DNA of 64,000 nucleotides from PALSA-505 sp036502085 (GTDB lineage: Bacteria; Actinomycetota; Actinomycetes; Streptosporangiales; Streptosporangiaceae). The notes below the pieces were generated by a model. The model saw only the letters and a list, made by a program, of their open reading frames with translations. It was not told where the DNA came from and searched no databases. The position numbers and the translations under genes are program-made. This document shows positions 7,906 to 15,301 of this stretch, in pieces; position 1 is the first letter of the stretch, and every line of letters starts with the position of its first letter. The stretch covers positions 26,690 to 90,689 of the forward strand of contig DASXZD010000043.1 in assembly GCA_036502085.1 (NCBI GenBank). Reading direction: 5' to 3'.

Positions 7906-8341
7906 CAGCGGCCGCCGGGCTTAGCGTCCCCCACGGTTGTGCAGTACGCGGGGCCCGAGACAGGAGACTCCATTCAGTTCCGAGCCGATGGTCTTGGGGG
8001 GGACGGGGGTGGTTTGCTCGGTCCAGGTGGTCCCGTCCCAGGACTCGGCCGTTGCTGTGGAGTAGGTGTTTACCTGTACGCCTCCTGCTGCGCCGCCGGC
8101 GGTGCAGGACCGGCCCGACGAGCAGGACACGGCGGTCAGCGCGAAAGCCGCGGCAGCCGGGTGGGGCAGCACCTGCACGGTCCACCGGCTGCCGTTCCAC
8201 CTCTCGGCGAACAGGCCGGTGTCCTGGTTGAACAGGCCGTAACTGCCGACGGCGGCACAGTCCGTGGCGGTGCGGCAGGATACGCCAGACAGGTATGAGT
8301 TGATGGAGTCGGACGGCAGCGGCACGGCCATCACAGTCCAG
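7906..8341 (-). pseudogene. Decayed propeller-like protein with GVSC repeats
   Basis: The minus strand encodes three repeats of the actinobacterial pattern GVSC-x5-C-x-AVG: YLSGVSCRTATDCAAVG, LTAVSCSSGRSCTAGG, and LNGVSCLGP, which breaks off. Shifting frame after GVSCLGP restores the expected YCTTVGD near 7925-7945, so the third repeat carries a frameshift. No start codon, signal peptide or full domain is present. It is a fragment of a larger secreted repeat protein, now held between two 71-bp direct repeats. Confidence 0.7.
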
Positions 8342-8412
8342 CCGGTCCCCGCCCGGCCGCTCACCTCACGCACCTGGCGGCGGTCGGCAGGCGGTCGGCC
8401 TTCGTGCTCGGC
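8342..8412. repeat. 71-bp direct repeat, copy B
   Basis: This is the second copy of the 7835-7905 repeat (69 of 71 identical, same orientation). The copies may be the trace of a duplication or insertion event around the decayed gene. Confidence 0.9.
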
Positions 8413-8441
8413 GGCCAACCGGGCGCCCTGGCAGCAGGTCT

Positions 8442-8493
8442 ATGATCGCGAAGACTTTTACGAGCCCCGATACGCAAAGGTCTTCGTGATCAT
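8442..8493. repeat. Imperfect 18-bp inverted repeat
   Basis: Arms at 8442-8459 and 8476-8493 pair at 16 of 18 positions around a 16-base loop. It is AT-richer than its surroundings. It could be a terminator for rocD (minus strand) or a remnant repeat element. About 90 bp without any visible feature follow up to the rocD stop. Confidence 0.6.
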
Positions 8494-8583
8494 GAAGGCA
8501 GCGCGGGCTGGGCTCACCGGGACGGCAGCGCCTGCCGGGCGGCGCGGTCCAGGCCGTAGCCATCGGCCGCGGTACCGGGAGGG

Positions 8584-9792
8584 TCAGCGGATGGCTTCGG
8601 CGATTCGGTCGAGGGCCCAGTCCAGGTCCTCCTGGCTGATCACCAGGGGCGGGGCCAGCCTGATCGACTTGCCGTGCGTGTCCTTGGCCAGGACGCCGTG
8701 CGCGGCCAGCCGCTCGCAGACCTCGCGGCCGGACATGGCGGTGAACTCCAGGCCCGCCCACAGGCCGCGGCCGCGCACCTCGGACACGATGTCGCGGGGC
8801 AGCGCGGCGAGCCGGTTGTGCATGTGCGCGCCGAGCTTGGCCGAGCGCTCCTGGTACTCGCCGGTGGACAGCATCGCGACGACCTCCCGGCCGACCGCGC
8901 AGGCCAGCGGGTTACCGCCGAACGTCGAGCCGTGCTGGCCCGGCTGGAACAGGCTGAGCACCTCGCGCCGGGAGACGACCGCCGATACCGGCAGGATGCC
9001 GCCGCCGAGCGCCTTGCCGAGCAGGTAGATGTCGGGCACCACATCGTCGTAATCCAGCGCGAACGTGTAGCCGGTCCGGCCCAGGCCGGACTGGATCTCG
9101 TCGGCGACCATCAGCGCGCCGCGCGCCGTGCACAGCTCGCGCGCGCCGGCCAGGAAGCCGGGCGGCGGCATGAGCACGCCGGACTCGCCCTGGATGGGCT
9201 CGATGAGCACGCCCACCACCCGGTCGCCGAGTTCGTCGAACATGGCGGTCAGCGCGGCCATGTCACCGTAGGGGACCAGCCGGAAACCGGGCGCGAACGG
9301 CCCGAACGAGCGCCGTGCGTCCTCGTCGGTGGAGAAGCCGACGATCGTCGTGGTCCGGCCGTGGAAGTTGCCGTCGAAGGCGATGATGACCGCGTCATCG
9401 GCGGGCACGCCCTTGACCTCGTACCCCCACTTGCGGGTGGCCTTGATCCCGGTCTCCACGGCCTCGGTGCCGCTGTTCATCGCCAGCACCATGTCCATCC
9501 CGGCCAGCGCCGCGAGCTCCGCGCAGAACGGCCCGAACAGGTCGTGGTCGAAGGCCCGGCTGACCAGCGTGAGCCGCTCCATCTGACGCTGCACCGCCGC
9601 GATCAGCCGCGGATGGCGGTGGCCGAAGTTGAGCGCCGAGTAGGCGGCGAGCATGTCCAGGTACCTACGGCCCTCGACGTCGGTGGCCCACACGCCCTCG
9701 GCCTCGGTCAGGACCACGGGCAAGGGCTCGTAGTTGTGCGCGCTGTAGGCCAGGGACAGCGCGCGGAACTCGGCGTTCGTGTTCATCGTCAT
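8584..9792 (-). CDS. rocD: Ornithine--oxo-acid transaminase
   Basis: This 402-residue class III PLP aminotransferase has the N-terminal SAHNYEPLPVVL typical of ornithine aminotransferases. Other features are MLAAYSALNFGHRHP, the NSGTEAVE substrate loop, FHGRT, VADEIQSGLGRTG and the PLP lysine in LLGKALGGG. It converts ornithine and 2-oxoglutarate to glutamate semialdehyde and glutamate. The start ATG at 9792 overlaps the stop of ddaH (ATGA), so the two enzymes are coupled. The product could be oxidised by PruA, encoded at 46 kb in this window. Confidence 0.95.
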   Translation of the reverse strand: MTMNTNAEFRALSLAYSAHNYEPLPVVLTEAEGVWATDVEGRRYLDMLAAYSALNFGHRHPRLIAAVQRQMERLTLVSRAFDHDLFGPFCAELAALAGMDMVLAMNSGTEAVETGIKATRKWGYEVKGVPADDAVIIAFDGNFHGRTTTIVGFSTDEDARRSFGPFAPGFRLVPYGDMAALTAMFDELGDRVVGVLIEPIQGESGVLMPPPGFLAGARELCTARGALMVADEIQSGLGRTGYTFALDYDDVVPDIYLLGKALGGGILPVSAVVSRREVLSLFQPGQHGSTFGGNPLACAVGREVVAMLSTGEYQERSAKLGAHMHNRLAALPRDIVSEVRGRGLWAGLEFTAMSGREVCERLAAHGVLAKDTHGKSIRLAPPLVISQEDLDWALDRIAEAIR

Positions 9793-10679
9793 CGCGTGGC
9801 CCCCTGCTGGCTGAACTGCTGCCTGAGCTCGAGGGTGCAGCACTTCGGGCCGCCCCCCGCCTTGCTGAACTCGAATACGTCCACCGGCACCGGCTCGAAG
9901 CCCCTGGCCGCGATCTGCTCGGCCAGCCCGCGCGCCTGAGCGGGCAGCACCACGTGCCGGCCATCGCTGACGCCGTTCAGCCCGAGCACCTCGGCGTCCT
10001 CGTCCTTGGCCTCGATCAGCTCGGTGAAGTGCGCGGCGAGTGCCGCGCGGCCGGCGTCGTCGAACGCCGCCGGGTAGTAGGCCAGCGTGTCCTCGTCGAG
10101 CACGCACAGCGCGGTGTCGAGGTGGTAGAAGCGCGGATCCACCAGGTGCAGGCTGATCACCGGCAGGCCGAAGAGCTCCTCGATCTCATCGCGGGCGGCG
10201 TACTCGGTGCGGAACCCGTACCCGGCCAGCACGGCCCGGCCCGCGTTCACGATGTCGCCCTCACCCTCGTTGACGGTCCGCGGGACGCTGACGACCGGAT
10301 AGCCGTCCCGCCGGAACCAGTCCATGTACGCTGCGCCCTCCGCGGCGCGCTGCGGGTAAAGGAACCGGGAGCCGAGCACCTTGCCGTCGATGACCGTGGC
10401 GCCGTTCGCCGCGAACACCATATCGGGCAGGTCGGCCACCGGGTCGATGATCCGCACCTCGTGGCCGAGCCGCAGGTAGGTCTGGCGCAGCTCTTCCCAC
10501 TGGGTCATCGCGAGCGCGGCGTCAACGGGCTGATCCGGGTGCATCCACGGGTTGATCGCGTAGGTCACGGCGAAATGTTCGGGAGGGCACATCAGGTAGG
10601 TCCTGGCCGAGCCGGCACGGCGAATCTGGGCCGCACCCTGGCGGGCCTGGCCGGCCGCGTCTGGAGTGGTGACGGTCAT
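9789..10679 (-). CDS. ddaH: Dimethylargininase/amidinotransferase-fold hydrolase
   Basis: This 296-residue guanidino-group-modifying enzyme has the substrate acidic motif DMVFAANGA, NEGEGDIV, the catalytic histidine region RFYHLDTAL and the catalytic cysteine near the C-terminus in GGGPKCCT. Relatives hydrolyse N-omega-methylarginines to citrulline, or arginine itself to ornithine. Coupling to rocD makes an arginine-to-ornithine-to-glutamate route possible, but the exact substrate cannot be read from the sequence. A GAAGGGA Shine-Dalgarno 6 bases upstream favours the ATG at 10679 over one at 10709. Confidence 0.85.
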   Translation of the reverse strand: MTVTTPDAAGQARQGAAQIRRAGSARTYLMCPPEHFAVTYAINPWMHPDQPVDAALAMTQWEELRQTYLRLGHEVRIIDPVADLPDMVFAANGATVIDGKVLGSRFLYPQRAAEGAAYMDWFRRDGYPVVSVPRTVNEGEGDIVNAGRAVLAGYGFRTEYAARDEIEELFGLPVISLHLVDPRFYHLDTALCVLDEDTLAYYPAAFDDAGRAALAAHFTELIEAKDEDAEVLGLNGVSDGRHVVLPAQARGLAEQIAARGFEPVPVDVFEFSKAGGGPKCCTLELRQQFSQQGATR

Positions 10680-10709
10680 CCCGGGTCCCTTCTGCGCTGC
10701 AGTTATCAC

Positions 10710-10848
10710 GAATCTCAGTAGTGCAGTCAGCCTACGGGTGCCCTAGCTGCAATGAGTACACGCTGGACTTGCGTCATACCGGTGATTTGTTGCGTATTTT
10801 TCCGGCTGACATACTGATCGTTGCGCGTTTTGCGAGCCGATGCGTACT
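10710..10848. promoter_or_regulatory. AT-richer control region with repeated TTGCG motifs
   Basis: This gap between the ddaH start and the 3' end of the CysRS-like gene has four TTGCG-containing sites (near 10769, 10789, 10820 and 10829) within AT-rich DNA. It must hold the ddaH-rocD promoter. The spaced repeats could be regulator sites, for example for an Lrp-type protein as with other ornithine aminotransferase genes. That assignment is inference. Confidence 0.4.
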
Positions 10849-11994
10849 CTATGTGGTGGTTCGCACACTCCGGCGCGGCCTGCCCACGTCGCGGGCGAGA
10901 TCGAGGCCGAGCAGTCGGTCCAGGTGGGCGAACGTCTCGAACTTGGCCCCGGCGGGCACGGCCTCGTCGCGCTCGAGCGCACGCAGCTCGCGCAGCGCGG
11001 CGGGGGTGTCCAGGTCATCGTCGAAGGCGGCGGTGAACGCGTCGGCGTAGCCGGCCGGCATCGCCGCGCTCGGCAGGTCGGCCCAGTCGGCCACCCGCTC
11101 GCGCCACCGGCGCAGCGTGCGGTCCGCCGTCGTCAGCGTGTCCCAGCTGAGGTTCAGCTGCTGCCGGTAGCGCTGCTCGAGGAAGGCCAGCCGCAGCGCG
11201 AGCGGGTCGAGGCCCCGGCCGGTGAGGTCACAGAGCAGCACCACGTTCCCGGCGGACTGCGACATCGTGCCGCCCGCGAACAGCAGGTGCTCGCCGTGCA
11301 CCCAGTGCGCGACCACCTCGCGGCCGGCCAGCGAATTGGATTGCGCGCGCTCGTTCTCGTGGTGCGGGAACCGCAGGCCGATGCCGCCGGTCTGGATGTC
11401 GACGTGCTCGCCGAGGTGATGCAGCAGCATCGCCGAGCATTCGGTGTGCCCGCCAGGGAAGCCGGCGCCCCACGGCGCGGCCCAGGTCGGGTCCTGGCGC
11501 CCGCCGGCGCCCTGCCACAGCGCCCAGTCGGCGGGGGACCGGTGGCCGGACAGCTCGCCGTAGCCGGCGAATGAGCGCGCGTCGAACAGCACCGACCCGT
11601 CCGCCGTGGCGTAGGCGTGCCCGCCGTCGATCAGCCGGCCGATCATGTCGATGATCAGGTCGATCGACTCCGAGGTCCGCGGCGTATGGTCGGCAGGCCG
11701 GATGTTCAGCGCGGCCAGGTCGGCGCGGAATGCGTCCTCATAATGCCGGGCGCTGTCGATTTCGCTGTCATCGGCCGGGTGCCCGACGTCGGTGATGTTC
11801 TGGCCGGCGATGACCTGCATGCCGCGGCGCTCGGCGGCCCGCCGGATCAGGTCGGGCAGCAGGAAGGAGCGCAGGTCGCCGATGTGCGCGTAGCGGTAGG
11901 CCGCCGGCCCGCAGCTGTACATCCGCAGCTCGCCGCGCCGGATGCCGCCGATCGGCTCGGCCTGTTTGGTCTTGGTGTCGTAGAGCGTGAGCAC
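10849..11994 (-). CDS. Cysteinyl-tRNA synthetase paralogue with degenerate signatures
   Basis: This 381-residue class I synthetase-fold protein is closest to CysRS: MYSCGPAAY (zinc cysteine), NITDVG, DWALW, GGHTECSAM and PHHENERAQS. The HIGH motif reads HIGD, and the KMSKSxGN loop reads TMSQSAGN, with both lysines lost. It is about 80 residues shorter than typical CysRS, mainly in the C-terminal tRNA-binding part. It also differs from MshC, which keeps KMSKS. It may be a cysteine-activating ligase for something other than tRNA, or an inactive relative. It starts at GTG 11994 and lies downstream of dapC in the same direction. Confidence 0.78.
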   Translation of the reverse strand: MLTLYDTKTKQAEPIGGIRRGELRMYSCGPAAYRYAHIGDLRSFLLPDLIRRAAERRGMQVIAGQNITDVGHPADDSEIDSARHYEDAFRADLAALNIRPADHTPRTSESIDLIIDMIGRLIDGGHAYATADGSVLFDARSFAGYGELSGHRSPADWALWQGAGGRQDPTWAAPWGAGFPGGHTECSAMLLHHLGEHVDIQTGGIGLRFPHHENERAQSNSLAGREVVAHWVHGEHLLFAGGTMSQSAGNVVLLCDLTGRGLDPLALRLAFLEQRYRQQLNLSWDTLTTADRTLRRWRERVADWADLPSAAMPAGYADAFTAAFDDDLDTPAALRELRALERDEAVPAGAKFETFAHLDRLLGLDLARDVGRPRRSVRTTT

Positions 11995-12022
11995 CGGGCC
12001 AGCCTATGAGCTCGGCGGCCGT

Positions 12023-12067
12023 CTACGAGGTCAGTGCCTACGAGGTCAGTGCCTACGAGGTCAGTGC
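12023..12067. repeat. 15-bp x3 tandem repeat at the 3' end of dapC
   Basis: Three perfect copies of CTACGAGGTCAGTGC are followed by a diverged copy that contains the dapC stop codon (12068-12070). Each unit carries a TAG in the dapC frame, so the repeats are duplicated copies of the gene's last codons lying after the stop. Confidence 0.9.
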
Positions 12068-13171
12068 CTACAAGGTCAGGGCGGAGAGCCGCGCCGCGGC
12101 GGATGCCGCCCGCTCGTCGGTGGCGGTCAGCGCAACCCGGACGTGCCGCGCCCCTGTCGGCCCGTAGAGCTCGCCCGGCGCCACCAGGATGCCGGCTTGG
12201 GCCAGCACCTGCACCGACCCCCAGCCGTCGTAGGCCGGGTGGGCGGCCCACAGGTACAGCCCGGCCGTCGAGTGCTCGATCCGCCAGCCGGCCACGGTCA
12301 GCGCCCCGCCCAGCAGCTCGCGCCGGGCGGCGTACCTGGCCCGCTGCTGCGCCGCGTGCTCGTCGTCGCCGAGGGCGGCGGTCATCGCCGCCTGCACCGG
12401 GGCGGGCACCATCATCCCGGTGTGCCTGCGGATCTCCAGCAGCGCCGCGACCAGGGCGGGGTCGCCGGTCACGAATCCGGCCCGGTAGCCGGCCAGGTTC
12501 GATCGCTTGGACAGCGAGTAGACCGCGAGCAGGCCCTGGTGCGACCCGCCGCTGACGTCCGGGTGCAGCACCGACACCGGTCGTTCCTCATAGCCCAGGT
12601 CGATATAGCACTCGTCGGAGGCCAGCACCGCGCCGCGGTCCCTGGCCCAGGCCGCCATCTTGGCCAGGTGCGCGGCGGGCAGCACGCGGCCGGTCGGGTT
12701 GCCGGGGGAGTTGACCCAGACCAGCGGGACCCGCTCGGGGCCGAGCGCGACCAGCCCGTCCGCCGCCAGTGCGCGCGCCCCGGCGAGCTGGGCGCCGATG
12801 GCATACGTCGGGTAGGCCAGCTCGGGGTGCACGACGGTGTCGCCGGCGGCGCAGCCGAGCATGACCGGCAGCCAGGAGATGAGCTCCTTGGTGCCGATCA
12901 CCGGCAGCACCGCGTCTGGTTCGACGGTCACGCCATGCTGGCGGGCCAGCCAGCCCGCCGCCGCCTCGCGCAACTGCGGCGTCCCGTGTGTGGTCGGGTA
13001 GCCGGGCGAGTCCGCGGCGGCGGTCAGCGCCTCGCGGACCGCGGACGGTACCGGATCCACCGGGGTGCCGACCGACAGGTCCACGATCCCGGCCGGATGC
13101 GCGCTCGCCGTGACCCGGTAGGGGGCGAGCAGATCCCAGCCGAACCGGGGCAGCCGGTCAGCGAGGGTCAG
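12068..13171 (-). CDS. dapC: N-succinyldiaminopimelate aminotransferase (apparent CTG start)
   Basis: This 367-residue fold-type I PLP aminotransferase of the DapC group has the N-terminal LADRLPRFGWDLLAPY, the VDLSVGTPVDPVP segment, GTKELISWLP, NSPGNPTGRVL, SDECYIDLGY and the PLP lysine in YSLSKRSNLAGYR. It transaminates N-succinyl-2-amino-6-oxopimelate in lysine/peptidoglycan precursor synthesis. No ATG, GTG or TTG lies near the expected start. A CTG at 13171-13169 overlaps the fdxA TGA as CTGA and follows a GGGAGA Shine-Dalgarno by 6 bases, so it is taken as the start. It lies downstream of fdxA, close to dapD. Confidence 0.9.
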   Translation of the reverse strand: MTLADRLPRFGWDLLAPYRVTASAHPAGIVDLSVGTPVDPVPSAVREALTAAADSPGYPTTHGTPQLREAAAGWLARQHGVTVEPDAVLPVIGTKELISWLPVMLGCAAGDTVVHPELAYPTYAIGAQLAGARALAADGLVALGPERVPLVWVNSPGNPTGRVLPAAHLAKMAAWARDRGAVLASDECYIDLGYEERPVSVLHPDVSGGSHQGLLAVYSLSKRSNLAGYRAGFVTGDPALVAALLEIRRHTGMMVPAPVQAAMTAALGDDEHAAQQRARYAARRELLGGALTVAGWRIEHSTAGLYLWAAHPAYDGWGSVQVLAQAGILVAPGELYGPTGARHVRVALTATDERAASAAARLSALTL

Positions 13172-13494
13172 CTGCCGTCTCCCTGCGGGGGCAGCGCCGC
13201 TACCAGCGGGTGATCCTTGTTGATCTTCCCTGACTTGGAGGCGCCACCGGGCGAGCCGAGGTCGGAGAAGAACTCGACGTTCGCCTTGTAGTAGTCCTTC
13301 CACTGATCAGGAACGTCGTCCTCGTAGAAGATGGCCTCCACCGGGCAGACGGGCTCGCACGCACCGCAGTCAACGCACTCATCCGGGTGGATATAGAGCA
13401 TGCGCTCGCCCTCGTAGATGCAGTCCACGGGGCACTCTTCGATGCACGACTTGTCGAGCACATCCACGCAGGGCTGCGCGATGATGTACGTCAC
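13168..13494 (-). CDS. fdxA: 7Fe (3Fe-4S/4Fe-4S) ferredoxin
   Basis: This 108-residue seven-iron ferredoxin has cluster ligands in PCVDVLDKSCIEECPVDCIY and CVDCGACEPVCPVEAI, followed by the actinobacterial C-terminal extension (DQWKDYYKANVEFF). It is a cytoplasmic electron carrier. The gene lies between a transglycosylase-like protein (38 bp upstream) and dapC, whose start overlaps its stop. The fdxA-dapC pairing is common in actinobacteria. Confidence 0.95.
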   Translation of the reverse strand: MTYIIAQPCVDVLDKSCIEECPVDCIYEGERMLYIHPDECVDCGACEPVCPVEAIFYEDDVPDQWKDYYKANVEFFSDLGSPGGASKSGKINKDHPLVAALPPQGDGS

Positions 13495-13532
13495 GTATGA
13501 ACTCCTCTTCGTCCGCCCTGGGCGGTAGGTTA

Positions 13533-14378
13533 TCAGCGCAGTTCGACGCTACCGGATGGTGCCGAGGGATCGCGGGTCCAGCCCCGGCTTGCCTTCGACG
13601 CGCTCCACTGATAGTCGGCATAGCGAACGTTGCCTATCTGGTATTCCGTTGCGTGAGTCACCAGCCAGCCTGCCACGGTCCAGCCCACCGCGCGACGCCC
13701 GATCCTGATGTCGGTGGCCGGGTCCGCGCCGGACGAGCCCGCCGCCCGCACGTCGAGCCGGCCGAACGCGTGCAGCAGCCCGGACCGCATCGCCGCGACC
13801 TGCGGCCTCCCCGGCCGGTCCGGGAACGACCAGCACCAGACCGAGTGCGGCCGCAGCCCCGTGAACGCGGCCGCCATCTGCGCCGCCTGCTGCTGGTAGT
13901 TCGAGTACGCCGAGCCGTCCGCGCTATGCTGCACGTCCTGGGCGGCCTCGGCCAGCGGGATGTGCAAGTAGTCGGGCACCCGGACCAGCGCGTCGAAGAA
14001 CTTGCCGGTCGCGTACACCGGGTCCATGAGGTTCTTCGGACTGCCCCAGCCCTCCGACGGCCGCTGCTGAAACACGCCGATCGAGTCCAGGTCGCCGGCC
14101 GGCAGGTTGTGCAGGTGCGACTCCTGCATGGCGGTCGCGTAGGCGATGGTGACGGCGCCGGTGCCAACGTGGCGGGCGTGCGCCACGCCAGCGATGGTGG
14201 CCGCGAGGGCCCCCTGCTCGGGGTCCAGCGAGACCGCGGCGGCGCCCGAATTCGCCTGGCAGCCGTGGCTGACCTCCTGCACGTGCCGGTAGGCCAGGTA
14301 CAGGCCCAGGGAAACCGCCAGCGCCGCGACCGTCAGCAGCGCGAACCCGCGCAGCGGCCTCCGGCGTCTGTTCGGCAC
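13533..14378 (-). CDS. Membrane-anchored lysozyme/transglycosylase-like protein
   Basis: This 281-residue protein has a basic N-terminus and one membrane segment (GFALLTVAALAVSLGLYLAY). The central region holds AYATAMQESHLHNLPAGDLDS and IGVFQQRPSEGWGSPKNLMDP, which has the pattern of lysozyme-like muralytic domains with the catalytic glutamate in QES. The protein would sit outside, tethered to the membrane, and may trim peptidoglycan. The C-terminal 80 residues are not recognised. GTG at 14378 is the best start. It is divergent from dapD (42 bp apart) and upstream of fdxA. Confidence 0.7.
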   Translation of the reverse strand: MPNRRRRPLRGFALLTVAALAVSLGLYLAYRHVQEVSHGCQANSGAAAVSLDPEQGALAATIAGVAHARHVGTGAVTIAYATAMQESHLHNLPAGDLDSIGVFQQRPSEGWGSPKNLMDPVYATGKFFDALVRVPDYLHIPLAEAAQDVQHSADGSAYSNYQQQAAQMAAAFTGLRPHSVWCWSFPDRPGRPQVAAMRSGLLHAFGRLDVRAAGSSGADPATDIRIGRRAVGWTVAGWLVTHATEYQIGNVRYADYQWSASKASRGWTRDPSAPSGSVELR

Positions 14379-14420
14379 ACCACCAGACCGTACCCGGATC
14401 GGCCGGTAGGCTGCGTCGCC

Positions 14421-15242
14421 ATGAGCGAGCTTGCGCCAGGGATTGACGAACTGTGGGAGATGCGCGCCGAGCTCGGCCCGGACGACGCCGAGGCACGGGC
14501 CGCGGTGGTCGCGGCCATCGACGCGCTGGACCAGGGCACGGCCAGGGTCGCGGCCCCCGATCCGGCCACCCGCGAGATTGTCGTGGACGAGCGGGCCAAG
14601 CGGGCGATCCTGCTCGCCTTCCGGCTGCTGCCGATGACCAGCTCGCAGGCGGGCGATTTCTGCTATCAGGACCGGCTGCCGCTGAAGACCCGCCTGGACG
14701 GGGTCCGGCTGGTCCCCGGCGCGATTGCCCGGTGGGGCGCGTACCTCGCGCCTGGAACCGTTCTGATGCCGTCTTTTGTGAATATAGGGGCTTATGTTGA
14801 GGAGGGAACGATGGTGGATACCTGGGCCACCGTCGGCTCCTGCGCCCAGATCGGGAAGAACGTCCACCTGTCCGGCGGCGTCGGGATCGGCGGCGTGCTC
14901 GAGCCGCCCGGTGCGGTGCCGGTCGTCGTCGAGGACGAGGCGTTCATCGGATCCCGCAGCATGGTGGTCGAGGGGGCCAGGGTGCGCCGCGGCGCCAAGC
15001 TCGGCTCGGGCACGATCTTGACCAAGAGCACGGTGGTCATCGACGTGCAGACCGGCGAGGAACTGCCGCGCGGCGAGGCGCCGGCCTGGTCGGTGTGCGT
15101 CGGCGGCAGCCGCACCAAGAGCTTTCCCGGCGGAGACTTCGGCATGCCGTGCGTGCTCGTGCTCAAGCGCCTGCCCGAGGGCAGCGGGCACGACAAGCTG
15201 GCGCTCAACGAGATTCTGCGCGACCACGGGGTGAGCGGTTAG
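14421..15242 (+). CDS. dapD: Tetrahydrodipicolinate N-succinyltransferase
   Basis: This 273-residue protein has an N-terminal helical domain and a left-handed beta-helix of hexapeptide repeats (VNIGAYVEEGTMVDTW, GSCAQIGKNVHLSGGVGIGG, FIGSRSMVVEGARV). It succinylates tetrahydrodipicolinate, the step before DapC. Length and the TMVDTWATVGSCAQIGKN signature match the E. coli-type enzyme rather than the roughly 317-residue form known from mycobacteria. It starts at ATG 14421 and is divergent from the fdxA-dapC transcript. Confidence 0.95.
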   Translation: MSELAPGIDELWEMRAELGPDDAEARAAVVAAIDALDQGTARVAAPDPATREIVVDERAKRAILLAFRLLPMTSSQAGDFCYQDRLPLKTRLDGVRLVPGAIARWGAYLAPGTVLMPSFVNIGAYVEEGTMVDTWATVGSCAQIGKNVHLSGGVGIGGVLEPPGAVPVVVEDEAFIGSRSMVVEGARVRRGAKLGSGTILTKSTVVIDVQTGEELPRGEAPAWSVCVGGSRTKSFPGGDFGMPCVLVLKRLPEGSGHDKLALNEILRDHGVSG

Positions 15243-15301
15243 TTCAAGCCTCGCGCGCCCTGGTAAGGTCACTGCCCCGTCCCGGTTACCGTGGGGGCAA
15301 T

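Noticed and set aside
10821..11050. Plus-strand frames at the 3' end of the CysRS-like gene, considered as a regulator of ddaH
   Set aside because: They are antisense shadows of the CysRS-like C-terminus and lack a helix-turn-helix.
13533..15272. A 579-codon open frame on the minus strand spanning dapD
   Set aside because: Only its last 281 codons (from GTG 14378) are protein-like. The rest is the antisense of dapD and follows its codon periodicity.
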